Source: Streptomyces sp. NBC_01267
GTDB lineage: Bacteria; Actinomycetota; Actinomycetes; Streptomycetales; Streptomycetaceae
DNA length: 64,000 nt
Assembly: GCF_036241575.1 (NCBI RefSeq)
Contig: NZ_CP108455.1
Coordinates: 6,865,001 to 6,929,000, forward strand
Reading direction: 5' to 3'
Below are positions 40,624 through 49,735 of this stretch, piece after piece. Below the pieces are notes generated by a model. The model did no database searches. It saw only the letters and a list, made by a program, of their open reading frames with translations, and had not been told where the DNA came from. Both the position numbers and the translations under genes were made by a program. Each line of letters begins with the position of its first letter. The first letter of the stretch is position 1.

Positions 40624-43600
40624 GTGTTCTATCTCCCCGCTGCGCGGCGTTCGCGCCGCAGATCGCGTCCGGTTGTGTTGACCACGGCTGTTGGGCGTGT
40701 CCGGGCGCTGATCGTGGCGCTCGCCGTCGTCGCGCTCACGTTGATCGCTCTTCCGGCCCCGGCCTCCGCATCCACCGTCACCACTACCGGATCCACGGTC
40801 ACCACTACCGGGTCCACCGGGTCCACCGGATCTGCCAACGGTTCTGTCTCGGCCGCGAAGGCGGCCCGTTCTGCTTCGCCTGGTCGGCATCCCACCGACC
40901 GGTTGTGTGCCTCGCCGTCACGGGCGGGTGAGATGTCCTGTCTCGCGATGGTCCGTACCGATGTTGCCGTGGTGAAGGGTGTGCAGCCCGATGCGGCTCC
41001 CGCTGGTTTCGGTCCGGCGGATCTGCAGGGTGCGTACAAGCTGCCCGCTGTTGGATCCACGGAGACGGTGGCGATCGTCGACGCGTTCGACAACCCGAAC
41101 GCCGAGGCCGATCTGGCCATCTACCGTCAGCAGTACGGGCTGTCGGCGTGCAGCACGGCCAATGGCTGCTTCAAGAAGGTGGACCAGCGCGGTGGCACGG
41201 ACTATCCGCCGGCGAACTCGGGGTGGGCCGGGGAGATCGCGCTGGATGTCGACATGGTCAGCGCGACCTGCCCGACCTGCAAGATCCTCCTGGTCGAGGC
41301 CGACGACAGCTCCGTGACCAATCTCGGTGCCGCCGTGAACCAAGCGGTCGCCCAAGGCGCCAAGTACGTCTCCAACAGCTATGGCGGTGGCGAGAGCCCC
41401 GACCAGAGCCAGACCGACGACGCCTACTTCAACCACCCCGGTGTCGCCATCACCGCCAGCAGCGGTGACAACGGCTATGGGGTGGAGTATCCGGCTGCGT
41501 CGCCGTATGTGACGGCGGTCGGAGGTACGTCACTGGTCAAGGACACCTCCACCAGCCGCGGTTGGACCGAGAGCGCATGGAGTGGTGCGGGCAGTGGCTG
41601 CTCGGCGTTGGAGCCCAAGCCGTCGTTCCAGAAGGACACCGGCTGCGCGCGTCGTGCGGTCGCCGATGTGTCCGCGGTCGCGGACCCGAGCACTGGTGTC
41701 GCGGTCTACAACGGTGGTTGGAACGTCTACGGCGGTACCAGTGCGTCCGCGCCGATCATCGCCTCGGTCTACGCCATGGCCGGAACGCCGGTGGCTGGTT
41801 CGGCGCCCAACTCCTACCCCTACGGCCAGCCCTACGCACTCAATGACGTGACCTCCGGAAGCAACGGAAGCTGCGCGCCTGACTACCTGTGCAAGGGAGG
41901 GGCGGGCTACGACGGGCCGACCGGGCTCGGCACCCCGAACGGCGTCGCCGCGTTCCGCTCCGGGCCGCACGGCACCATCACCGGCACTGTCACCGACGGC
42001 ACCGATCCCCTGGCTTCGGCCCAGGTCACTGCGGGCGACGTCACGACGATGACGGACGGGAAGGGGCAGTACACACTGATCGCTCCACCAGGCACCTATG
42101 ACGTCAGCGCGAGCAAGTTCGGGTATGCCACGAAGACCGTTTCGGGTGTCGCGATCGCCGACGGTCAGACGGTGACCGAGGACTTCGGGCTGAGTGCGAA
42201 GTCGCGGGTGGATGTCACGGGTACGGTCCATGACGATTCCGGTCACGGCTGGCCGTTGTATGCGACGGTGCGGGTCAAGGACGAGCCGACAGCGGTCGCC
42301 TACACCGACCCCGGGACGGGCAAGTACACGCTGAGCGTGCCCGCCGGGGCCACCTACACCCTGCAGGTCGACCCCTTGTATCCGGGTTACGAGCAAGACT
42401 CTCAGGACGTTCAGGTGGGATCGGCGGATGTGACACATGACGTCAAGGCGTCGGTCGACTGGACGGCCTGCAGCGCGAGCGGGTACGCCCTTCACAGCGA
42501 CGGCGCCACGGAGTCGTTCGACGGCACCACGGTGCCGTCGGGCTGGACCGTCGACGACAAGGCCGGCAACGGCCAGACCTGGGTGTTCGACGATCCCGGC
42601 AAGCGCGGCAACCAGACCGGCGGGTCGGGTGGCTTCGCCATCATCGACAGTGCGAAGTACGGCGTCGGCAAGTCGCAGGACAGCTCGCTGATCAGCCCGG
42701 TGATGGACTTCAGCCGGCGAACTCACCCCGCCCTGACCTTCCGTACCGATTACAAGGGCTACTCGGGCGAGACCGGGGACGTCGACCTCAGTGTCGACGG
42801 CGGCCAGACATGGAACAACGTCTGGCACCACACCACCGACATCGCCCAGGGGCCGCGGACCGAGATCGTGGACCTGTCCCGGGCCGCCGGCAAGGCGGAC
42901 GTCCAGGTGAGGTTCCACTTCACCGCCAGCCTGGGGTGGTGGTGGCAGGTCGACGACGTCCGCCTCGGCGACCGCACCTGTGACCCGGTACCGGGCGGCC
43001 TGGTCCTCGGCCGGGTGACCGACAAGAACACCGGAGCCGGGCTCAACGGTGCCTCGGTGGCATCGGCCGACAAACCCGCGGAGAAGACAGTCGCGCTGCC
43101 GACGCCGAACGACCCGAACCTGGGCGACGGCTTCTACTGGATGTTCTCCTCGCTCACCGGGAAGCACACGTTCACCGCTACCACGGGGGGCACCTACAGC
43201 GCCCAGGACATCACCGTCGACGTGGCCCCGGACCAGGCAACGGACGGCACGTTCGCCCTGCCCGCACCGCGGATCGAGGTCAGCCCGGCCCAGGTCGGCA
43301 AGACCGTCGACTGGAAGGGCCGGGGCAGTTCCACCCTGACCCTGAAGAACACCGGAACCGCTCCGGTGACTGCCAAGATCGGTGAGTGGCCGGGCGGCCA
43401 CCAGCCCGCAGCGGCGCAGAAGGGTGCCCCGCTGCACGAGGTGAAGGGACACTACAGCCCTCCGCAGTTCCGGCCCGGCAGGACCAGGCAGACGACGGCG
43501 GCCAAGCCGTCGGCGACGCCGTCCGCGGGACCGTGGACGGCGGCGGCCGACTACCCCTCACCGATCATGGACAACGGTGTGGCGACCATCGACGGCAAGG

Positions 43601-44856
43601 TCTACTCGGCCGCCGGAACCGACGGAACCACGCCCGTACTCAACAAGGCCTACGTCTACGACCCGGTCACCCAGGCGTGGAGTTCCCTGCCGAACATGAA
43701 GGTCGCCCGTCTCGCTCCGGAGGCAGCCGCATTCGGTGGCAGGCTCTACGTCTTCGGCGGCTGGGACGCGTACAGCACGATAGCCAAGACCGAGATCTAC
43801 GACCCTGTGAGCCGTACCTGGTCCGCAGGCGCCGATATGCCGAAACCGGTCGGCGCCGCAGGCGTGACCGTGCTGGGCGGCAAGATCTACATCGTCGGCG
43901 GCTGCTCGGCAGGCTGCCACAAGACGTACGTGCAGGTGTACGACCCGGCGTCGGACTCCTGGAGTTCGGGCACGTCCTACCCGGAAGAGAGCGCCATGCT
44001 CGGCTGCGGGGCCATCGCGAACAAACTGTACTGCGCGGGCGGGACGCAGGGCACCGCCTCCTCCAAGCACGCCTACAGCTACGACCCGGCATCCGCCCGC
44101 TGGACTCCCCTCGCCGACCTGCCGATCGACCTGTGGGGGATGGGCTACTCGGTGGCAGACGGCAAGCTCCTCCTGTCCGGCGGCGTCACCAACGGCCTCA
44201 CCACGATCACCAACCGGGGTTTCGCCTACGATCCGGGATCCGATACCTGGACCGCGCTGCCCAACTCCAACAACACCGTCTACCGCGGCGGTTCGGCCTG
44301 CGGCTTCTACAAGATAGGAGGCTCCGCCGGAGGGTGGGCCGCGACCAAGAAGACCGAGCTGCTGCCCGGCTACTGCGGGTCCGATGTCCCCTGGCTCTCG
44401 GTGGACAGGACCGAGGTGACGATCCAGCCGGGCGAGAGCGCCGACGTCAGCGTGCGCTTCGACGCGAACGTCGCCGCAGTCACCCAGCCGGGCACGCTCA
44501 CCGCGCTGCTCACGATCAGGGCGCAGACCCCGTACGCGACCGCCTCGGTGCCGGTGTCGCTCACGGTGAACCCGCCCAGGACCTGGGGAAAGATCACCGG
44601 GACGGTCACCGGGGTCGACTGCTCCGGAAAGTCGGCGCCGCTGACCGGAGCGACCGTGCAGATCACCGCGAAGGCGGCGAGCTACACGCTGAGGACCGAC
44701 CGGAACGGTCAGTACGTGTTCTGGCTCGATGCCGGCAACAGCCCGCTCACGGTGACCGCGTCCACCGACGGCTCGGTGCCGCAGGCCCGGTCGGTCAGGA
44801 TCAAGGCGGGCAAGGCGACCACGGCCGACTTCTCTCTCGCATACATCTGCAGCTGA
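40624..44856 (+). CDS. Secreted sedolisin (S53)-like protease with Ig-like domains and kelch propeller, copy A
   Basis: The 1,410-residue preprotein starts at a GTG with AGGAGAGG upstream. Residues 1-49 form a signal peptide (arginine-rich start, hydrophobic core, ASA cleavage), followed by a Thr/Ser/Gly linker. The S53 catalytic domain, about 100-445, has E204 and D208 (GEIALDVDM), the oxyanion Asp in ASSGDNG, and S373 in GGTSAS, plus the calcium loop NDVTSGSNG and GYDGPTGLGTPNG. The usual ~180-residue pro-domain is missing. Two carboxypeptidase-regulatory-like domains (about 449-610), a MAM-like jelly roll (about 625-786), a PEGA-type domain, a kelch propeller (about 973-1250), a BACON-like domain and a final regulatory-like domain follow. 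It likely degrades or binds an extracellular polymer. Confidence 0.88.
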   Translation: MFYLPAARRSRRRSRPVVLTTAVGRVRALIVALAVVALTLIALPAPASASTVTTTGSTVTTTGSTGSTGSANGSVSAAKAARSASPGRHPTDRLCASPSRAGEMSCLAMVRTDVAVVKGVQPDAAPAGFGPADLQGAYKLPAVGSTETVAIVDAFDNPNAEADLAIYRQQYGLSACSTANGCFKKVDQRGGTDYPPANSGWAGEIALDVDMVSATCPTCKILLVEADDSSVTNLGAAVNQAVAQGAKYVSNSYGGGESPDQSQTDDAYFNHPGVAITASSGDNGYGVEYPAASPYVTAVGGTSLVKDTSTSRGWTESAWSGAGSGCSALEPKPSFQKDTGCARRAVADVSAVADPSTGVAVYNGGWNVYGGTSASAPIIASVYAMAGTPVAGSAPNSYPYGQPYALNDVTSGSNGSCAPDYLCKGGAGYDGPTGLGTPNGVAAFRSGPHGTITGTVTDGTDPLASAQVTAGDVTTMTDGKGQYTLIAPPGTYDVSASKFGYATKTVSGVAIADGQTVTEDFGLSAKSRVDVTGTVHDDSGHGWPLYATVRVKDEPTAVAYTDPGTGKYTLSVPAGATYTLQVDPLYPGYEQDSQDVQVGSADVTHDVKASVDWTACSASGYALHSDGATESFDGTTVPSGWTVDDKAGNGQTWVFDDPGKRGNQTGGSGGFAIIDSAKYGVGKSQDSSLISPVMDFSRRTHPALTFRTDYKGYSGETGDVDLSVDGGQTWNNVWHHTTDIAQGPRTEIVDLSRAAGKADVQVRFHFTASLGWWWQVDDVRLGDRTCDPVPGGLVLGRVTDKNTGAGLNGASVASADKPAEKTVALPTPNDPNLGDGFYWMFSSLTGKHTFTATTGGTYSAQDITVDVAPDQATDGTFALPAPRIEVSPAQVGKTVDWKGRGSSTLTLKNTGTAPVTAKIGEWPGGHQPAAAQKGAPLHEVKGHYSPPQFRPGRTRQTTAAKPSATPSAGPWTAAADYPSPIMDNGVATIDGKVYSAAGTDGTTPVLNKAYVYDPVTQAWSSLPNMKVARLAPEAAAFGGRLYVFGGWDAYSTIAKTEIYDPVSRTWSAGADMPKPVGAAGVTVLGGKIYIVGGCSAGCHKTYVQVYDPASDSWSSGTSYPEESAMLGCGAIANKLYCAGGTQGTASSKHAYSYDPASARWTPLADLPIDLWGMGYSVADGKLLLSGGVTNGLTTITNRGFAYDPGSDTWTALPNSNNTVYRGGSACGFYKIGGSAGGWAATKKTELLPGYCGSDVPWLSVDRTEVTIQPGESADVSVRFDANVAAVTQPGTLTALLTIRAQTPYATASVPVSLTVNPPRTWGKITGTVTGVDCSGKSAPLTGATVQITAKAASYTLRTDRNGQYVFWLDAGNSPLTVTASTDGSVPQARSVRIKAGKATTADFSLAYICS

Positions 44857-44865
44857 TCTGACGCT

Positions 44866-44893
44866 CCGTGCGGGCAGAGCCCTGCCCGCACGG
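44866..44893 (+). terminator. Terminator hairpin 1 after protease gene A
   Basis: A 12-bp perfect stem (44866-44877 with 44882-44893) and a four-base loop, 10 bp after the stop. Confidence 0.75.
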
Positions 44894-44897
44894 ACAA

Positions 44898-44935
44898 GTC
44901 GCGGCCTCGCCACCGATCGGTGGCGAGGCCGCGAC
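44898..44935. terminator. Terminator hairpin 2: 38-bp perfect palindrome
   Basis: Two 19-base arms (44898-44916 and 44917-44935) are fully self-complementary with no loop. It ends one base before the 187-bp block of copy B begins. Confidence 0.7.
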
Positions 44936-44936
44936 C

Positions 44937-45123
44937 GTTCTGTCGGGTGTCGGTGTGATTCGACATTCGTCGGGCTGGTGCGGGGATGGTCCCGACTTTC
45001 GACCGATGACGGGGTGGTGCTGTTGGTCATAAAGTCCGCGCGAACCTGTCATCCGGCAGAAGGGGCGGGAAAGTTCTCGTGCACCGTGTTCTGTCGAAGT
45101 GCTCGTGTTCCCGAGCGCCGCCT
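44937..45123 (+). repeat. 187-bp non-coding block, copy B
   Basis: Identical to 40201-40387. It contains the copied promoter elements TGACGG at 45007-45012 and TAAAGT at 45030-45035. It starts directly at the end of the terminator palindrome of gene A. Confidence 0.9.
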
Positions 45124-45360
45124 CGGGGCTGGGAGATGTCGACCTTGTCCGGTTGGAATGAATTCGGCTGGGTCGCGGCCGTGGTTATCCGGCCGGAAGT
45201 TTCCCTGGTGATCACGGCGCCGGTCTGTACTGAAACGCGCTCGACCGCGGAATCATGTCGCGGTTGAAGAGGCGCGGTTGAGTAAGTGCGGCTGGGCCGG
45301 GATCTGCCTGATCAGGAATTCACGATTCGGGTTTGTATGCGTCCCGTAGGAGAGGTGTAC
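45124..45360 (+). other. Variable part of the leader of protease gene B
   Basis: A 237-bp stretch corresponding to 40388-40623 with many substitutions. The ribosome-binding site AGGAGAGG at 45348-45355 is kept. No gene is supported in it. Confidence 0.5.
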
Positions 45361-48300
45361 GTGTCTTATCCCCCCGCTGCGCGGCGTTCGCGCCGCAGAT
45401 CGCGTCCGGTTGTGTTGACCACAGCTGTCGGACGCGTCTGCGCGCTGATCGTAGCGCTCGCCGTCGTCGCACTCACGTTGATCGCTCTACCGGCCACGGC
45501 CACGGCCTCCACCACATCTGCCACCTCCACCACATCCGCTTCCACCACCGGATCTGCCAACGGTTCTGTCTCGGCCGCGAAGGCGGCCCGTTCTGCTTCG
45601 CCTGGTCGGCACCCCACCGACCGGTTGTGTGCCTCGCCGTCACGGGCGGGTGAGATGTCCTGCCTCGCGATGGTCCGTACCGATGTTGCCGTGGTGAAGG
45701 GTGTGCAGCCCGATGCGGCTCCCGCTGGTTTCGGTCCGGCGGATCTGCAGGGTGCGTACAAGCTGCCCGCTGTTGGATCCACGGAGACGGTGGCGATCGT
45801 CGACGCGTTCGACAACCCGAACGCCGAGGCGGACCTGGCTGTCTACCGTCAGCAGTACGGGCTGTCGGCGTGCAGCACGGCCAATGGCTGCTTCAAGAAG
45901 GTGGACCAGCGCGGTGGCACGGACTATCCGGCGACGGACGCCGGGTGGGCCGGGGAGATCGCGCTGGACGTCGACATGGTCAGCGCGACCTGCCCGACCT
46001 GCAAGATCCTCCTGGTCGAGGCCGACGACAGCTCCGTGACCAATCTCGGTGCCGCCGTGAACCAGGCGGTCGCCCAGGGTGCCAAGTATGTCTCCAACAG
46101 CTATGGCGGCGACGAAGGTTCCGACCAGAGCCAGGCCGACGACGCCTACTTCAACCACCCCGGTGTCGCCATCACCGCCAGTAGCGGTGACAACAGTTAC
46201 GGCGTCTCGTACCCGGCCTCGTCTCCGTATGTGACAGCCGTCGGAGGCACCTCGCTGGTCAAGAACACGTCCACCACCCGTGGTTGGACGGAGACCGCAT
46301 GGGGTGGAGCGGGCAGTGGCTGCTCGGTGTACGAGCCCAAGCCGTCGTTCCAGAAGGACACCGGCTGTGCGCGTCGTGCGGTCGCCGATGTGTCCGCGGT
46401 GGCGAACCCGAGCACTGGTGTCGCGGTCTACAACGGTGGTTGGAACGTCTACGGCGGTACCAGTGCGTCCGCGCCGATCATCGCTTCGGTCTACGCCATG
46501 GCCGGAACGCCGGCAGCGGGTTCGGTGCCCAACTCCTACCCGTACGCCCAGCCGTCCGCGCTGAACGACGTGACGTCCGGAAGCAACGGCAGTTGTACAC
46601 CCGCGTATCTGTGCAAGGGAGGGGCGGGCTATGACGGGCCGACCGGGCTCGGCACCCCGAACGGGGTCGCCGCGTTCCGTTACACACCGCACGGCACCGT
46701 CACCGGGACTGTCACCGACGGCACTGATCCGCTGGCTTCGGCCAAGATCAGCGTGGGTGACGTCACGACGATGACGGACGGGCAGGGCCATTACACCCTG
46801 ACCGCGCCACTCGGAACCCATGACGTCAGCGCGAGCAAGTTCGGGTATGCCACGAAGACCGTTTCGGGTGTCGCGATCGCCGACGGTCAGACGGTGACCG
46901 AGAACTTCGGGTTGACCGCGAAGTCGCGGGTGGATGTCACGGGTACGGTCCACGACGGTTCCGGTCACGGCTGGCCGTTGTATGCGACGGTGCGGGTCAA
47001 GGACGAGCCGACAGCGGTCGCCTACACCGACCCCGGGACGGGCAAGTACACGCTGAGCGTGCCCGTCTCCGGCAGCTACACCTTGCAGGTCGACCCGTTG
47101 TATCCGGGTTACGAGCGGAACTCCGAGGAGGTTCAGGTCGGTTCGGCGGATGTGACGCATGATGTCAAGGCGTCGGTCGACTGGACAACCTGCAGTGCGA
47201 GCGGATACGCCCTCCACAATGACGGCGCCACGGAGTCGTTCGACGGCACCACGGTGCCGTCGGGCTGGACCGTCGACGACAAGGCCGGCAACGGCCAGAC
47301 CTGGGTGTTCGACGATCCCGGCAAGCGCGGCAACAAGACCGGCGGGTCCGGGGGCTTCGCCACGATCGACAGTGCGAAGTACGGCGCGGGCAAGTCGCAG
47401 GACAGCTCGCTGATCAGCCCGGTCACGGACTTCAGTCGGCAGACCCACCCGGCCCTGACCTTCCACACCGACTACAACAGCGTCCCGGGCGAGACCGGGG
47501 ACGTCGATGTCAGTGTGGACGGCGGTCAGACATGGAACAACGTCTGGCACCACACCATCGACATGGCGCGGGGGCCGCGGACCGAGATCGTGGATCTGTC
47601 CCGGGCCGCCGGCAAGGCCGATGTCCAGGTGAGGTTCCACTTCACCGCCAACTTCGGGTGGTGGTGGCAGGTCGACGACGTCCGCCTCGACGACCGCACC
47701 TGTGACCCGGTACCGGGCGGTCTGGCCCTCGGTCGGGTGACCGACAAGAACACCGGAGCCGGGCTCAACGGCGCCTCGGTGGCATCGGCCGACAAACCCG
47801 CGGAGAAGACGACTTCGGTGGCGACGCCGAACGACCCGAACCTGGGCGACGGCTTCTACTGGATGTTCTCCTCGCTCACCGGGAAGCACACGTTCAACGC
47901 CACCACGGGGAACTCCTACAGCCCACAGGACATCACCGTCTACGTGGCCCCGGACCAGGCAACGGACGGCACGTTCGCCCTGCCCGCACCCCGGATCGCT
48001 GTCCCGGCCCAGGTAAGCAAGACCGTCGACTGGAAAGGGCGGGGCAGCTCCACCCTGACCCTGAAGAACACCGGAACCGCCCCGGTGACCGCCGAGATCG
48101 GCAAGCAGCCGGGTGGTCGCCAGTCCGCGGCGGCGCAGAAGGGTGCCCCGCTGCACGAGGTGAAGGGACACTACAGCCCCCTGCGATTCCGGCCCGGCAA
48201 GATCGCGCGGGCGGCCACCAAGCCGTCGGCCATGCCGTCCGCGGGACCGTGGACGACGGTGGCCGACTACCCCTTGCCGGTCATGGACAACGCCGTGGCG

Positions 48301-49587
48301 ACCATCGACGGCAAGGTCTACTCGGTCGACGGAACCGACGGCTCCGCCGATTACAAGAAGGCCTACGTCTACGACCCGGTCGCCCAGGCGTGGAGTGCCC
48401 TGCCGGACCTGAGCGTCACCCGTTCGGCACCGGAGGCGGCTGCCTACGGGGGCAAGCTCTACGTCTTCGGCGGCTGGGACCAGTACGGGAGGCCGGTGGC
48501 CAAGACCGAGATCTACGACCCGGCGACCGGGACCTGGTCCACCGGCGCCGAGAACCCGAAGCCGTACGCCGGCGCCGGCGTGACCGTGCTGGGCGGCAAG
48601 ATCTACATCGTCGGCGGCTGCACGTACGACGACTGCGGCGGGACGGACGTCCAGGCGTACGACCCGGCGTCGGACTCCTGGAGTTCGGGCACGTCCTACC
48701 CGGAGCCGATCTCCTGGCTCGGCTGCGGTGCCGTCGCGAACAAGCTCTACTGCGCGGGCGGGGCGAACCTGGCCGGCACCTCCAAGCACGCCTACAGCTA
48801 CGACCCGTCGTCTCACAGCTGGACCGCCGTTGCCGACCTGCCGACCGACCTGTGGGGGATGGGCTACTCGGCGGCGGACGGCAAGCTCCTCCTGTCCGGT
48901 GGCGTGACCGACGGATCGACCACGACCACCAACCAGGGCTTCGCCTACGATCCGGGATCCAACGCCTGGACCGCGCTGCCCAACTCCAACAACACCGTCT
49001 ACCGCGGCGGTTCGGCCTGCGGCTTCTACAAGATCGGAGGTTCCCCCGCAGGGTGGGACGCGGCCGCGAATTCCGAGCTGCTGCCCGGCTACGGCGAGTG
49101 CGTCGCAGTCCCCTGGCTCTCGGTGGACAAGACCGAGGTGACGATCCAGCCGGGCAAGAGCGCCGACGTCAACGTGGGTTTCGACGCGAACGTCGCCGCA
49201 GTCACCCAGCCGGGCACGCTCACCGCGGAGCTCATGGTCAGTGCGAAGACCCCGTACGGGGCGATCCCGTCGGTGCCGGTGTCGCTCACGGTGAACCCGC
49301 CCAGGACCTGGGGAAAGATCACCGGGACGGTCACCGGGGTCGACTGCTCCGGCAAGTCGGCGCCGCTGACCGGAGCGACCGTGCAGATCACCTCGAAGAG
49401 GGCGAGCTACACGCTGAGGACCGACCGGAACGGTCAGTACGTGTTCTGGCTCGATGCCGGCAACAGCCCGCTCACGGTGATCGCGGCCAAGGACGGCTGG
49501 GCGACGCAGACCCGGTCGGTCAAGATCACGAAGGGCAGGGTGTCCAAGGCCGACTTCTCTCTCGGACCCGATCGCACCTGCACCTGA
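45361..49587 (+). CDS. Secreted sedolisin (S53)-like protease with Ig-like domains and kelch propeller, copy B
   Basis: The 1,408-residue paralogue of copy A starts at a GTG with AGGAGAGG upstream and shares its domain order. The catalytic residues are E199, D203 (GEIALDVDM) and S368 (GGTSAS), with the same calcium loop. Differences cluster in the kelch propeller, which also gains or loses short loops, while the signal-peptide/catalytic region is more conserved. Examples are the segments after GWDQYGRPVAK and TYDDCGGTDVQ, both unlike copy A. The pattern suggests the same enzyme with a re-tuned binding surface. A terminator at 49636-49666 follows. Confidence 0.88.
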   Translation: MSYPPAARRSRRRSRPVVLTTAVGRVCALIVALAVVALTLIALPATATASTTSATSTTSASTTGSANGSVSAAKAARSASPGRHPTDRLCASPSRAGEMSCLAMVRTDVAVVKGVQPDAAPAGFGPADLQGAYKLPAVGSTETVAIVDAFDNPNAEADLAVYRQQYGLSACSTANGCFKKVDQRGGTDYPATDAGWAGEIALDVDMVSATCPTCKILLVEADDSSVTNLGAAVNQAVAQGAKYVSNSYGGDEGSDQSQADDAYFNHPGVAITASSGDNSYGVSYPASSPYVTAVGGTSLVKNTSTTRGWTETAWGGAGSGCSVYEPKPSFQKDTGCARRAVADVSAVANPSTGVAVYNGGWNVYGGTSASAPIIASVYAMAGTPAAGSVPNSYPYAQPSALNDVTSGSNGSCTPAYLCKGGAGYDGPTGLGTPNGVAAFRYTPHGTVTGTVTDGTDPLASAKISVGDVTTMTDGQGHYTLTAPLGTHDVSASKFGYATKTVSGVAIADGQTVTENFGLTAKSRVDVTGTVHDGSGHGWPLYATVRVKDEPTAVAYTDPGTGKYTLSVPVSGSYTLQVDPLYPGYERNSEEVQVGSADVTHDVKASVDWTTCSASGYALHNDGATESFDGTTVPSGWTVDDKAGNGQTWVFDDPGKRGNKTGGSGGFATIDSAKYGAGKSQDSSLISPVTDFSRQTHPALTFHTDYNSVPGETGDVDVSVDGGQTWNNVWHHTIDMARGPRTEIVDLSRAAGKADVQVRFHFTANFGWWWQVDDVRLDDRTCDPVPGGLALGRVTDKNTGAGLNGASVASADKPAEKTTSVATPNDPNLGDGFYWMFSSLTGKHTFNATTGNSYSPQDITVYVAPDQATDGTFALPAPRIAVPAQVSKTVDWKGRGSSTLTLKNTGTAPVTAEIGKQPGGRQSAAAQKGAPLHEVKGHYSPLRFRPGKIARAATKPSAMPSAGPWTTVADYPLPVMDNAVATIDGKVYSVDGTDGSADYKKAYVYDPVAQAWSALPDLSVTRSAPEAAAYGGKLYVFGGWDQYGRPVAKTEIYDPATGTWSTGAENPKPYAGAGVTVLGGKIYIVGGCTYDDCGGTDVQAYDPASDSWSSGTSYPEPISWLGCGAVANKLYCAGGANLAGTSKHAYSYDPSSHSWTAVADLPTDLWGMGYSAADGKLLLSGGVTDGSTTTTNQGFAYDPGSNAWTALPNSNNTVYRGGSACGFYKIGGSPAGWDAAANSELLPGYGECVAVPWLSVDKTEVTIQPGKSADVNVGFDANVAAVTQPGTLTAELMVSAKTPYGAIPSVPVSLTVNPPRTWGKITGTVTGVDCSGKSAPLTGATVQITSKRASYTLRTDRNGQYVFWLDAGNSPLTVIAAKDGWATQTRSVKITKGRVSKADFSLGPDRTCT

Positions 49588-49635
49588 TGTGACGCTTCGT
49601 GCGGGTCGGGTCCGCCCCGGCCCGCACACAGGCCG

Positions 49636-49666
49636 CGGCCCCGCCACTGATCCCGTGGCGGGGCCG
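49636..49666 (+). terminator. Terminator after protease gene B
   Basis: A 12-bp perfect stem (49636-49647 with 49655-49666) with a seven-base loop. It corresponds to the second hairpin of gene A but has a different loop. Confidence 0.7.
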
Positions 49667-49735
49667 TCGTCCTTCTCCGCAGCCCGTATGACGTATGACG
49701 CGCGCGGTGCAGCGGGCCGTTGTCGGCCCGCGGGT

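Larger units (their letters stand above)
40201..44936 (+). repeat. 4,736-bp tandem duplication, unit A (leader, protease gene, terminator)
   Basis: Unit A carries the leader, the 1,410-residue gene and its terminator. Unit B, from 44937 to about 49670, repeats the same order with a 1,408-residue gene. The two genes are close relatives, and their leaders and signal-peptide regions are alignable base by base. Confidence 0.92.

Noticed and set aside
45640..49647. A 1,335-residue open frame antisense to protease gene B
   Set aside because: It lies opposite a gene with clear domains and has the low-complexity, Arg/Gly/Val-rich make-up of a GC-bias shadow. Its partner antisense to gene A is interrupted, so it is not conserved between the duplicates.
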